Assembly (NCBI GenBank): GCA_030248225.1
Contig: JASANE010030317.1
Span: 1-64,000, forward strand
Length of the DNA: 64,000 bases
Reading direction: 5' to 3'
Origin: Trileptium ribeirensis
Taxonomy: Eukaryota; Nematoda; Enoplea; Enoplida; Thoracostomopsidae
The notes below the pieces were generated by a model that was not told the origin of the DNA, did not search any database, and worked only from the letters and a program-made list of their open reading frames with translations. Shown piece by piece: positions 1 through 12,754 of this stretch. How positions within the stretch are numbered: the stretch's first letter is position 1; each line of letters starts with the position of its first letter. The translations under genes were made by a program, and so were the position numbers.

Positions 1-533
1 ATCTTGTGCTTATGCTCAATTCTTACCTGCCTTAGCGGCTGCCTCCAGGTCAACACGCTACTAAAAATTTTTATTCCAAGAGCACTTTGCTTCGGCTTAT
101 TACCCTTCCCGTGTGTTTGCCTGCCCCGTTCACATCACTAAATGATTTTCGCCCCCGGGTCTAAAATGAAACACAGCGACCCGGCGAGCGGGGAACCAGT
201 CGAGGATCTCAAGCTTGTGAACAATTTTGCGTGCAAATTTTCTCGAATTTAATGGAGCTGCATTTACGGGTGCGCGGAGCATCCGTCGGACGCGCCAGCA
301 CCCGCAAAGGCAGCTCGCGTTTGTGAAGTTCTGCAATCGCGAAAAGCGCCCCAGGAGGGTCTCCACCCTGTGCTACACAGTAGGAGCCTCCTGGGCAAAA
401 CTCGAGCCGAAAAGAAAAACCAAGAAGCCAAGAAAAAGAAACAAACTCTAAAATGGCGACAACCGCCCTAAATGAAACTGCCGACTTCGCGGCCAACTTG
501 CTCGACTGGCTCCGACGCTGCGTCGGGCCCTGT

Positions 534-543
534 CCTTTTATAC
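534..543 (-). promoter_or_regulatory. LTR TATA box (copy A)
   Basis: GTATAAAAGG on the minus strand. About 30 bases downstream is an initiator-like GGAGCCAGTCGA that is also conserved after the TATA boxes of the other two LTR copies (GGGACCAGTCGA and GGGACCAATCGA). This marks the likely U3/R boundary. Confidence 0.65.
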
Positions 544-794
544 CCTGGTTACTACCCCCCTTTCCCTCTACGTTGTTGTCTCTCTTAGCTTCTTACAGTG
601 CCTACAAGCGCCAACTTTTAAAATTTCAAATTTAAGACACATATTTATCTTAATATATGTACATAAACACAAGCAACTAACAAGCCGCGACAGCTGAACG
701 ACAACAATGCCGGTCTCAGTGGACACTAGCCAGTGTAATAAATCGGTTATATCAACAACACAGCTTAGCCGAGCCGTGCCAGCGATCGCTAAAC

Positions 795-812
795 CTCGCC
801 CTGGTCGGCGAG
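795..812 (-). other. LTR stem-loop 2 (copy A)
   Basis: Arms CTCGCC and GGCGAG enclose a GACCAG-type loop on the sense (minus) strand. Equivalents lie at 44864-44889 and 48167-48188, where the innermost pairs are changed on both arms together. Confidence 0.6.
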
Positions 813-906
813 AAATTTTCTGAGAGAAACTTTGTACGAGCGCTCAGGGCGCCCGAAATGTATCAAAATTTAGACGCGTTTTGGACTGTTGCTACTCAAC
901 GGAAAA

Positions 907-959
907 CAGTAGGCGACCGGGGGCGGAACCAGGTTCATGCCCTGGCTGGTCGCCTACTG
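907..959 (-). other. LTR stem-loop 1 (copy A)
   Basis: The perfect 12-base arms CAGTAGGCGACC and GGTCGCCTACTG enclose an inner CCAGG/CCTGG stem. The same structure is found at 44981-45030 and 48023-48075 with compensatory changes. It lies in U3, upstream of the TATA box. Confidence 0.65.
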
Positions 960-2071
960 ATGAAAACATTAAATTTAATATAGCTCCTATAGGTGGCATG
1001 TTAGAGGCCATTTTGTGAGCTAAAAACATAAAATTTTGATGTCCGGGGAAGGTTATCAAGGTCCTGCTCGGACCGGTTAAGTTAGGTGGCCCCGGTTTTC
1101 GATGAGACAGTTAGGGTAAGACCCTGCGGAGGTGTAGAGATCTAGAAATTGGGGAGTTTTGGTAATTTTGGTCGAGAATTGAGACTTTGAAAATTGGGTG
1201 TTTAAACGCTTAGTTGGGGGTCCCTGAGTGCTTACCGGTAAGGAAAAATTTAACCCGGACCCGCAATTCATAAGCCCAATAGGTCCCTTATAACAATGAA
1301 CAAGGCTCGATGGGCCGTGGCTGCCTAAAATTAAGGAAATTTTCGCTTTTAAGTAGTCCCTATGAAAATGACATTGTGGATAAATTTCGTTGCCTTCCTT
1401 TCCTGTGAGTTCTGATTTCTCGCCTCACTTCCTGATTTGTCAATTCCACAGCTGCATGCCAGAACAGGTCCTTAAAATCTGAATTACTATAAAAACTCCC
1501 CCATGTAAATTTTGGGTTAAAATTCCACGTAACACCCCGACCTGTCCGGACATGCAACACAAAATACCTTCTTTATAAAATGACACGGATTGCCAATAAC
1601 ATTAATACAGTACCGTTACTATGGGGCGCACCGGGATCGGCCTTAGGGCACCGAGTCAATTGAAACTGAAAGATGATTATCGAAATCTCGCCCCTTGTCC
1701 CCGGCCCATCCGAGTGCGCCACCACTTTCCTCAATATATGTATATATATAGCACATTACAACAATACATTTTGTGTTATCATCAAATTCATTTGGGGCCG
1801 ACCGGATACCCTACTTAGTGTCACAAGTATTCCATTTTGGTGCCAAAATCACCCCGTGCACCTCGGGCGGGTGGAGCATGACTACACAACAGGTTACAAG
1901 AATGGTACATCTTTTATTTTATAACAACGGCAATGAATAGTACACAATATATTATCCAAGTCACGCTCCACCGGTATCCGATCGCCCATCGCACCCCTTT
2001 TTCCGATTTGACCTTAATTTTCCTTATTTGAAGATCTTATTGAAATCCCTGTAAATTGTCGGGCTGTTACA

Positions 2072-5000
2072 TAATACATGGTAGCAGAGACACGCAATGT
2101 GACAAAACTTCGGTATGGGGGTCTTTTATAACGTAAGCGCTGAATTATGAAATGCGTATACGCGTACATACATTTAGCAATAAATACGTAGCAGTGTAAA
2201 AGTGCTAAAAATCTGTTTTGAGTAAGGTAATTTCAGTCCTTAAACGTTGGAAGCTGCTCAGGTCTTATCGAGTTATATTTCAAGTCCAAAACCGTAATTT
2301 ATCAAAGGCGGGCGCTACTTCAACTCTTAGTCAGAGTACAGTGCACTGGACACTTAGTGTTTTCAACAATGTTGCTCTATTTAATTATGTAACACCATTT
2401 AATTTAATAAAATTGCATTCTGTTTTGTTTGCTGAATACCTCAGAAGTGAACAGACGGTATTGTTATAAATAGTGGACACATTGAAAAGCATTTGAACCA
2501 ATGAGAATTTGGCATTTTTGAGAACATAAAGTTAAAAGCAAATCGGTTGGAGGTTTCCGAGCATGATCCAAAGTTAACTCGTCGAAAGCGTGCAGCCAGA
2601 GACTGGCGTTGCCGTTGCGATTTTTGTATCATTTCTCAAAGTTTTTTATCAGGGTCGTCAGCTGTTGCAAACAATTCGTTTTCGCTCGTCTCTTCTTGAA
2701 ACGTGCTCGTATGTGTTTGTTGTACGTTTTCTTTGTCTCCTTGTTCTATTGGTTCAGACGTGAATGGGTTGAATTGTTTGGTTGCACTTTCAAGTGCTTC
2801 CGTTACGCTTGGCGTTGCTATTGTTTTTGGACTTTCTGCGCTTTGTATTTCTTAGTTAATTCCTTCTTTCTGATCGACGTTTTTGCTCTTGTCGTTATTC
2901 TTTGTGAATTATTACGCTCGGTGGTGCTCTCTGAAATGGCATTTAATAGTTTAAACTTTTAGATAGGACTTTCGTAAAACGTCCCGGTTATGAGATCAAA
3001 TAGTTCCTATTACCGTATAAATAACTTCTATTCCTTATTTATGACTGAGGTCAACTTTTCGTTTTCGAAAATACTGACCACTTTTTATTTTATTATTATT
3101 GTTCCTTTTACATGACATCGTGAGCAGCATGTTATATTTTATAGTTTTGACTGGATGGTAGGTACTTTTCTTATGACGGCTATCGGAGATTAAATGGGGA
3201 AGGGAATCATCACCAAAGATTGTTGGGAACGAGGTGTGGCCAGTGGGGATGATCGGATGGCACGCGTTCTTTATTGCCGTGGTCCATATTTATGCCCTAG
3301 ATTTTGCAGTGCTGCGTGGCTACGCTCGAAAAACTCGAGGATCAGAAATGCTAGAACCAAAGACGTAGCGGAAAATGTTTATTGACACCACAATATAAAA
3401 TGTTACGCAATTGAGCTTAAGCACCCGTTGACTATGCTTGCGGCACTATTCTTTAGTACCGTTCTTTTCGGATCGCTCTAACAACACCACCGCTAACTTT
3501 CGCCAGATTTAAGCTCTTTCGTTATTTTGACCACTTGAGCGTACTACTTTTGCTCGTCCCAACTTCTACTAGTGTTACAATTGGGTTATGTACTACTTTA
3601 CTATTCCTCTGACACAACCGCCCTTTGCTATATCACAGCTGAACGAGTAATTAAGTACCTGAACAGAAGTCCTAGATTTTCTCTAACACTGTTCCTTATT
3701 TAATGCAATCGCCCCCATATGGCTGACAGACTGCTTAAGGTTTGAGTGATGAGATATTTTAAGTTAGTTTATTACTTTGATACTGCTCTTTTGAGTTGAT
3801 ACAGCAATACCTCCGGCCGGCTGGCACACTGTACTATCATTTAATTACCTTAACCGGGCCTTAGAATTACACCGTTACTTGCCGTTACAGTAATGTAGTG
3901 TCCCCGGCTGGCTGGCAGACTACTTAATTAAAAACTGTGTAGTAGCGGTCGACTACTATCCAGTTGTTTTCTCAATCCTCAGGCCCACGGGTAGCTGTCC
4001 ATCAGGTTGATTATTAGGAGAAGGGTTTCTTGAGGTGGTTATTTGAATCCACGCCCCTTACTCGCCCCGGTCTGCTCAAGAATAGCACTTCCTACTGAGC
4101 CGCCGGCTGCCTGACAGCACACGTGGCGCTACTAAAATTTAGTTCCACCTGCAATGCTCTCCCGGGAGTTACTCGATACAACGGCCGATATTTTAAATAT
4201 TAGTAAAGTTGGTAAATTAATTGGTACGCTATCATTCCTGATAAAGGTTTATTTGCCACCAAAGTTTATTTTGGAATTAATATTACTAAAGGTAATAACT
4301 AGTTGGACTGTAAAATACCTATATGTAAAGCTTTATACTGTAACGATACACCGATCTTTAACCCAAGTCATAAATTTCTGAGCCAAGAAAATCTGTAAAT
4401 ACGTCCAATCCGCGCGTAATTCCTTACGCATGCTGCTTTTAGGTCACAATACAAAATCATAAAGCCATAAAACCAATAAGTGTTACTCCAAAATTCTAAT
4501 TAAGACATATACATAAATCCTGAATCGCAGAATAAACAATACTTGCCTGGCCACCTCTAACTGTGTAGCTAAATAATCAAACCGAACTCGTTCAATCAAA
4601 AATTAGACATAATGTAATGCTTTGCACTACTCTACGAACACCGAACCAGACATTCAACATACACTCGCAATCAAAATTCATGTTAGCAAGCAGTAAATTA
4701 GCTAAATAAAAGAATCAGTGAAAATTATTCTTATTGAGCCCAAATTAAGGAATTTAGGATAAATTAAGAGAAAAGTAAAACAAGAAGGTGGGGCTGAGTA
4801 ATAAGTGATTTTTGTTTTGGCGTGGGATTAAAGCGATTTTTTGGTTTTTGGAAGGTTCTAGGACAAAGGGACCCCGGTGTAGGCTAGTGAACCCCGACAA
4901 CTGGAACGCGACACTAGCAATAGCTCCGCTTCTGGGCACCTATCTACATCTTACCTCTCCTACGAGGGTACCGATTGCCACAGCTTGGTAAATTTTCCCA

Positions 5001-7440
5001 CAAGGTAACCACGACGGTTGCTTAGCCGGAGGCTCAAAAAAGCCGCAAATCAAAGTCGTGATATAACGCAATATTTCTATATCCGCTGGTACTGACCGGG
5101 CTAAATGTTTCACTTACGGGCACCGGTAACAAGCCTTACAAAATATTTTCACTAACTTTGAACCACCTCAAGTGCACGAGTCCACAAGATCAAGTATAGC
5201 AATATTACGAACACGTAACAGGAGCGCGGCCCGGCGGTTGAAAATGAACAAAGTCAAACTCATTCTGTTAGAGAAAAATCACAAGAAATACAAGCTCAGG
5301 GTGACAGACTGGTTCGATCAAATAGAACAGATGCAAAAACAAGACGACCGTTTGCAAGTGGAGCAGCAAAATTCGGATGAAACATCGGTCAAACAAATTA
5401 AAGAATCACAAAATAAGCAATCTCAAAACATCTAATTTTCTGAAAATGCCAGTACTGATATGTCCATTATCACCGGCGCAGGAAAACCGAACACGTGCGG
5501 TACTTAATTATTTCCCGATAACCACTCAACTTACCTTCTCGTTTTCTTTATATTTAATTACTTAGCTAGGTAACTTTCGCTTGCGTTATTTTTATTTTAT
5601 GTCTGTTTATATTAGAGATTATCGGGAGTCTAGTAGCTTACCAGGGGTCCCGGGGTTTAATATCAAAAATTTTAGTTTTTAAACTTCTTTTCTCACAAAA
5701 TCAATTATTATATGGGTCCCTAAAATCTGGGGTTTCCAAAAGTTGCTAACATACAATTAAGCTTAGTTTAGTTTAATTTTTCAGTCTGGTTTTGAGAGTC
5801 GTACAGAATAGCGGCACTTGTTCTTAACTTCTACGTGTTGATTTTATTGTTATTTTGTATTCGACATGGCTTACCTAGGTAATGCTGTGGTTTCTAGTTT
5901 TCCGTTTTTAATGGTTAACATATCGGTCTCTGATGTTAGAGTTGTATAAGAGAGTGTTGCTATTTTGAAAGCCACGTGTCTTGTATACCGGTTTAGCCTA
6001 CATCGCTGTCCTATTAGAAAGGAGCGTATACTCGGCCCTTGGCCCAATGGACTAGCTATTCGGAAAACAGGAAACGCCTATACTCGGGTTTCCTTCTCGA
6101 TAGACCTTACAAAGCCGATTCTTGTACTTTGGAGCGCAAAGAATGCACGGCATGGTTGCCTGATTGCTATGAATTAGAGTGAAAAAGAGCAAACCGTATC
6201 GGGAGTGCTGCGACTGGTGGTACAAATAAGTAAACCTATTCTATTACTATTTTCATTAGTAATATTAGTTTTTCTTATAAAACCGTAAGAAGTGGCGAAT
6301 AAGAAATTAGAGAGCGATAGATTAGCATAACGTACTAGGCTTAGTTATATTTTAAAACTTTGGCCCGTTTGTGTCGGGTGAGATATTCCAGGGCGAGAAT
6401 ACAAGGTGGTGTCGGAGCTTATAGTCTTTGCTTGGCCGTTCTGTTCGTGCTTACGCGACGCTCCGACCCCCAGGGCTTACTATAATACACAATGTCTATA
6501 CTCGATTAGTTTATTTAGGCCACCAAATACTTAGTCCTTCCAGCCACTGGGGTGCGCAAGTCCGTGGTCTGGCGTACCAGTAAAGCGGTAGTGTTCCAAG
6601 GGTAGCGTTTCAAGGCAAAGGGTAACTTAGCAGGTCACACTAATCGTTTCGGCGCGGATCAAGTGTTATTACGTTATTACGCTCTTGAATTCGACCAATA
6701 CCCGTGCACGTTATACAGTTTATTTACACTAACACGACGTCGGAGCGCAATGGAGCAGGGTTTAAACACTGAAACAACTCGTGAAATGATCGTACTCAAT
6801 CGCGAAAATCTCCGGATTTTATCCTCTAGCATGTCACTGACTTGTTCAGCTCTTGGTTTATACCAGCGCTCCCGACATGCTTTGCAAATAATACCAAAAA
6901 TATAACACCACTCCTACTCCAGCACTCTCGTTGAACCCTTAAGGAGTTACTGCAAGTACATACATAAGAAAGTACGCAATACGACATAGGCGTCGAAATT
7001 GTATTACCATTGAAGCATTCCTCGAACTCCTGAGGCATAAAACCATCACGTTCGCGCACATTGGGATAACACCAGTTTGGTAATACCTTACTCTAAAAAC
7101 TATACCAGTCTGCTTTCCAGGCGTTTCTAACTACTTTCGTGATAAATCACGGCACTGACAAAAAAGAAAATGAACTGCATGAAAAGGTTCCGTTAACAGA
7201 ACTAGGAAAGAAAACCTTGTACTCCGCTAAATAACGCTGCAACGAGACAATAGAAGGAAACTATAACACGTCGCCCTCCACTAGTTATCTCATTTCTATC
7301 TAAAACTAAAACAATAATAATTATTCCACAAAACTATCAACGCATCGATAACCATCCACTACTCGCCTCGCTCCATCCTCACCGCACTGATAATGACAAC
7401 GACACTAATAATAAATCACATGATACTCAAAAGAAAGTCC
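2072..7440. other. Gene-free flank, nothing recognised
   Basis: No ORF here resembles a known protein; the open frames are short and of low complexity, for example at 2609-2962 and 5172-5435. Some stretches (4750-5060 and 5640-5740) have the style of old LTR U3 sequence, with runs such as GGGACCCC and GGGGTTTCC, but I cannot align them to a family. A short motif recurs at 3721, 3813, 3903 and 4103 and is listed separately. Confidence 0.4.
3721..4120 (+). repeat. Dispersed CCGGCTGGCTGGCAGACT motif, four copies
   Basis: Related copies start at 3721 (GGCTGACAGACTGC), 3813 (CCGGCCGGCTGGCACACT), 3903 (CCGGCTGGCTGGCAGACT) and 4103 (CCGGCTGCCTGACAGCAC). Spacings are about 92, 90 and 200 bases, so this could be a decayed tandem array with a unit near 90-95 bases. 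The intervening sequence is not obviously conserved. Confidence 0.4.
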
Positions 7441-7500
7441 CTCCACTAGAACTTTCTATATATAAATTATTTATTAAATTATAATAATATTAATAATATT

Positions 7501-8400
7501 AGTAAGTTTAAAGAATAGTTTTTAAAATTATTGGGGGAGGGGGGGTGGTAGTATGGGGGATGTAGGGGAATTGAAGGGTAAAATTTTAGTATGTTGAAGG
7601 AGTGGGATAGGGGTATTTGTATTGGGAATTTGGGTTAACTTTGAGGGAAATGGTAGAGGTTTGAGAAATGTAAAAATATGAGGAAAAGTTGAAATTTTGG
7701 AAAATAGAAATTTAGAAGAAATAAAAAAAGTAGAAAGGGGTGGAGTAGATATAATGTGAATTGGGATAAGGAGTAAAGGATATTGAAATTTGGGACTGGT
7801 TGATAAGGTTTTGGGGAAATAGGAGATATTTGAAAAATGAATAAATGGGAAAAAGTGAAGATTTAGAAAAATGAAATTTTATAAAAAAATAGAAAAAAGG
7901 AAGGGTGTGGGTTAAATATGGGGTTAGGTTAGTAGAGGGAAAACGGATGTAAAAAGATGGTAGTTATTGGTGGGGTATTGAGGAAATTAGGGGTATTAGA
8001 AGAAATGAGCAAAAAGAGGAAAAATGGTGATTTTGGGAAAGGAGAGATCTATGGGAAGAAGTAGGAGGGGAAAGCAAAATTTTATATGTATTAGTAGACG
8101 GGTGACGGGAAGAGAATATTGAATTTTGGAGGGTATTGGTTAGGTATTGGGAGAGACAAGGTAGTTTGAATTTTACTTGAAAATGGTAAATTGGAGACAA
8201 ATGGATTTTGGGTAGGATTTTGGTTTTGGGTAATAGAAAAGCGTGGATGAGGTATATATTTTAGGAAAAATGGTAGAGAGAAGGAAAAAGTGTGTTTTGG
8301 GCGATTTGGGGATATTTAAATGAGGTTGGGGAAGAGTAGGGTTATTTAAAGGAATTTTATAAATAAGTAATAAGTAATATTGTAATTAACTTTATTTAAG
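7501..8400 (+). repeat. C-depleted, strand-skewed low-complexity tract
   Basis: By hand count only about 14 C occur in 900 bases, and the first 120 have none, while G is frequent. Phrases built on GAAATTTTGGAAAATAG or GATTTAGAAAAATGAAATT followed by G-rich text recur at about 7690 and 7855, suggesting a degenerate tandem unit near 170 bases. The stretch just left (7260-7440) is G-poor and C-rich. The skew flips across an AT-only segment at 7455-7505. Confidence 0.75.
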
Positions 8401-11400
8401 TTAGGAAAATCTTAGCTAGTAATGTATTATATATATAATATATACATATGCGTATATACGTTATATTACGCAATATATACCACGCCCAGGACGACAGGGA
8501 ATACCAGGGCGACGTGGGGGCGTCCTTTATTGAAAAGAAAAAGAAAAATGATAGTGAAAAGGCACCAGCCCCAACAGTGGGATCCGAATTAATTCGTAGT
8601 ACTCCTTGTGAAATTGGCAGTGTCCATTGTCGGTGAATCAAGTAGTATTATTCTTGAGAAGACCGAGCGAGTAAGGGGCGTGGAAAAAGATAACCTCTTC
8701 GAGTCGCCGTACATTCCACTTGCAAGTCTTGGACCTGCGTCCGTAGGGCGAGGATTTCCCCATACGAATCCCCGTCCGGTATGACGTATGGAGTGAGAAA
8801 CTTCAACTGTATAGTAGTCGACCGCTGTTGTACAGTTTTAATAACATGGTTCGGCAGCCGTCCGGTGTCGGCCTGTTTAACATAATTGGCATTATTAGCG
8901 TAAATCTAAGGCTTAGGTTGACGTACTCAAATAATCGCACGATGGCAACCGTCCGGTGTCGCTGTGTCAACCCACAAGGGAACTTGCTCAAGTACTAAAT
9001 AACATAAACCCTAACCACTATCGCCCAGATATAACCCTTAACCATTAGTGCTATAACTTAGGATTAAGGACTAGGCCAAGCACAAGGTAGCTTTAACTTA
9101 ACCTAAGGACTAAACTAATAAATATGGATCGTCGACAGTACTGAAATCAGTGGCCGAAGTGCACAGTGAAAGTGAAACGTCAGACTGTGCAAATCTAGTG
9201 TCTGACTGCAATAGTGAAAGTCAGGCTGCGCAAGAGAGTCTGGTGGAGTACAAGCGTAGCTAAAAATCATACGGTATTAAGAATAGTACGATCATTTTGG
9301 TCGCGAGCGCTCAACTAACCGTTACTGAAAAATCAGTGTGCAGAAAAACGAGTATCGAGAGTAGTACGGTATTTTAATACGGTTATCGAACCAGCGCCTC
9401 GAATTATCTTCAGTGATAGTAGTGCCTTAACATTTTATCACGTTATAATAAACGTTCTTTATACGTGTGTGTTGCCCATTATCTAGAACTCGAGCAATAG
9501 AGCCGAGCAAGGATCACGTTGCAACGCGAAATATAGGGTACTAGTACCGCTCACGAAAAAAGACGCGCGCCATACCAAGTGTCCCACCGGCATTCTACTG
9601 GCCACACCTGGAACCGCACAATCTCTCGGTGACGAATCCCATCCCTTTTTAAATTTCGATAGCCGACATAAGAAAATTCCTTTGCAACCCCTACCCCCAA
9701 CAAAACAAAACAAAATAACAGGGGTCTACTAGGCTACAAGGGTAATACTGGCCCAAACCCATCCCAAATCCCATAAAATTCACCAAAACCCAGGGTTTTT
9801 CACAATTTCAACCATTATATCCCTCTCTCCCTTCTGCGTCTTTACTTTTCTTTCCTTTCAGCTAATTTGCATAAATTGCATTAGTTTAGTTAATGCAATT
9901 AGGTAACATACAGTTACCTTCCTTCGATTCTTTTCTTTTCAGTTGGTACTACAGTCGGTAGGAGTGAGGTTAAAGTTGGTGGCCGCTATAGATTTTGGTT
10001 TTTCACTTCCGGCTTACAAGATTTAGCCAACTTAACACCGTTACCCCTTACCCTAAATTCCTCTTCTTAAACAGGTATATACCTAATCATCTTAAACCTC
10101 TTTTATTTCTCATGCCAGAGCTTTTTATTTTTCCACCCGCACTCATACTATCTTCTAACTGCCAAAATTTTGTAAAACCACTATTTCCACAAACAATATA
10201 TTTCCTCCATTCAGCTATTGAGATCCTTTTCCCTATCATTCACCAAATAGCCCGGTCAAAATCTTTTTAAAACCTCGAAGTAGTATCAATTAGCCCGGTG
10301 TAAATTGCAGAGAACATTGCCGTATTAAGTAGCCCAGTCAAAGTATCCGAGTTTTCTATGTTTAGCCGGCGCGGGTCCTGAGTTTGGGGTCTAGTAAATA
10401 TGGATAGGCACAGTTGACCAAAGTCACATTACAACGTAACTGATTTGTTTGCGTTTTATTTGTGAGATCGTGCCGTAAAGGTTTTAACTTCTTCCAATAC
10501 GCTACGGCTGTAAAAAACGCCTTGTAAGTGTGTTTTCCTGCAGACAGTAGTTCACCTATTAGTCTACTACACATATAAGGTATTACAATACAAATATTCA
10601 TACACAAGAACAGGCACGTTTATAAGCAGCGCAATATGTTTCCAAATGATGCTACACACAGAACGCCTGCACCAATTTGATCACCGATTGTAGCTGAACG
10701 AGGCCTTAAGCTCAAGATGCAACCCTTTAAATGATCTTTTGGAACCCTAATTCAAAGAACCCAATTAAACCTGATTCTAAAATCTCCCTAACTCGTTAGA
10801 TTTTAATATAATCGCTGCCAACCGGATTATGAATTCTTAGAATTGTGAATTTCGCTCTCTTACATAGACTTTAATTTTTGTGTTAGCAAACCCGTTTTTA
10901 TGAAATTCTCGAAATCCCTAACTCATAACAATTTTTAAGATTTTATAGAAAATTCAGCACAAATACATATATATACAATTGCACTAATGTAGCCCTAATA
11001 CTTAAGGCACCCAAGTGCTACACTCAAAATTCGATATGTAACCACACTGTACCCTAACACACAAATTTTAAAATTTTATATTGTTTTACACGCACCTAAA
11101 GTTATAATTTCAAGCATCTATGAAATTCTTAGGGCCATAAATGACCGAGGGAATGAGGTCCGTAACTTTTTAACGGGTAGGCCAATTGCGGCCAAATTTA
11201 GTAGGGATAATCTACGGCGTGCCCTAGGGCATTTAGCATTAAAATCCCACTATGAACCAGCCATTTCTTTCAAATGTCCACTACAACACGATTTCTACAG
11301 TTTTTACCTTGATATACTGTGAATTTTAGAAATCATAAACGACAAATATTTACAGTTTTTACACGCAATACTCATACATACAGTGAAGCACCGTCATATA

Positions 11401-12300
11401 AGCAAGAAATATTGCTAATACGTACGTATGCGTTAAAATCAAACAATACCCGATAAACATGCAGACACATTTTGTACGTAGTAAATATACTATATGTAAT
11501 GCACAAAGGTTTTTATAAATACAATACATACAGTGAAAATCGGCGTGTAACTACAAAACGTCAATAGATGACGCAAAATTTATAATTCCCACGAGTATTT
11601 TCTCACTATAGATTATAAAATAGCACAATATAAGGGTGATGAAATAAACATGTACTAAAGTTCTGGATGAAGGGGTTACCGTGTCACATATGTAAGCACA
11701 AATTGAATGCGGTAGATGTTTAAGCGAAACTTAAGTTTTGTATACACGTACACGCTAACTCTTCTCAAACACAGTATCAAGTGTATCACACACATAGCCC
11801 ATTATCACCGGGCTGCGTGGTACAACAAAGTTTTCAAACAAATCTGGCAAGTAACCTGTCGTGTGTGACATGTTTCCTGTTACTTCTGACCTCATAGATT
11901 ACTATTCTATGGTATAGGTGGTGATGTTTAAATTCATAGTCTGTCAGAAGGAGCAACAAAAAATGGTATCGAGTAGCCTAGACTGACCGCAATCCAGATA
12001 TTTTTCGCCCTGAAGACACATAGGTAAATCGACATTTGAATCAATCGTAACTTTAAAACATATATATCAAGTTTGCGATTATGTGCTGACTTATTATTCT
12101 GCGTTTATAGCAGTTTATGCGTACTACCGATTGTTACTCTGCATTGTACATTTTGTTTAAATTTTTAACCTGAATTTTGGTGGTTTCAAATTTGAGGCAG
12201 ACGCATTTAATTTGACCATCTATTAAGTTTCAGGGTAATATTATAATTTTGGCTTTCTGTATTTTCTTATATTTTCTTATATTGCAACAAATTTAGCAAA
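8401..12300. other. Upstream flank of SETD3, no gene recognised
   Basis: No coding sequence is recognised. A motif GGCAGCCGTCCGGTGTCG at 8853-8870 recurs as GGCAACCGTCCGGTGTCG at 8944-8961, 91 bases later. Near 9165-9240, GTGAAAGT and CAGACTGTGCAA-like phrases are repeated. From 10.7 kb the sequence is AT-rich. I see no convincing core promoter for SETD3, so its transcription start is not placed. Confidence 0.4.
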
Positions 12301-12754
12301 ATGAGCAAATCGCTAAAGAAGAGCAATAAAATTCAACGTTTACGAAATGAATTTCGTTTAGCTGTAGGAAGTTTGGTGTCTGAAATTTTGGACCGTTGCT
12401 CACAACCACTGCCCGAACAGCCACAGGCATTATGGTCAAATTTTCTTGAAATATTTGATATGGTACAAGAATTGCGCAACTTGCAGGCGAAAAACGACTT
12501 CAGCCAAGCCAAAGGCATTATAGATCACGTCATTGAAGCAATGGATCGATCTACGCAGAGCCAAATTGATGAATTTCTTAATGTTTGGTGTAAAAAACGG
12601 GGGATTGCCGTTGCTCCTGGAGTCGAAATAGCAGTATTCAATGGTTACGGCCTCGGACTTAAGGCATCTCAATCGATTGAGCAGGGTGCCATTGTTCTGA
12701 CCGTCCCGCGGAATGCAATAATCACTTCAGATTTATGTCGTAAAAATAACCTTG
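12301..12754 (+). CDS. SETD3: SETD3 exon 1 (actin-histidine methyltransferase)
   Basis: First coding exon of a SETD3 orthologue. SETD3 is a cytosolic SET-domain enzyme known to methylate the conserved histidine of actin (His73) from S-adenosylmethionine. The exon gives residues 1-151 plus one base. It starts at an ATG in a good context (GCAAAATGA) preceded by AT-rich sequence. After a basic N-terminus (MSKSLKKSNK) it contains a helical N-terminal segment and the start of the SET domain, with GYGLGLKASQ and TVPRNAIIT matching the human GFGLRA and WVPRKLLMT blocks. It ends CTTG/GTATGT, leaving phase 1, which fits exon 2. The six-exon model totals 1689 bases and 562 aa, against 594 in human. The gene is intact as assembled. 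Alternative upstream non-coding exons cannot be excluded. Confidence 0.93.

Larger units (their letters stand above)
1..2071 (-). repeat. LTR copy A, 5' LTR running off the window
   Basis: Read on the minus strand this begins with TGTAACAGCCC at 2071 and aligns in order with the LTR sequences at 43.1-45.5, 47.0-49.2 and 50.5-51.1 kb. Shared landmarks are a GGATACCGGTGGAGCGT block near 1960, a CGAAAACCGGGGCC block near 1100, two hairpins (907-959 and 795-812), a TATA box (534-543) and a CGACTGGTTCCCCG block near 200. The sequence beyond 2071 does not match the conserved internal end (AATCCAAAAAATCTTAAG) that precedes the other LTRs, so 2071 looks like the outer edge of a 5' LTR whose internal region lies left of position 1. 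The LTR is therefore at least 2.07 kb. A CAG/GTAAGA splice-donor-like site sits near its left edge. Confidence 0.75.
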
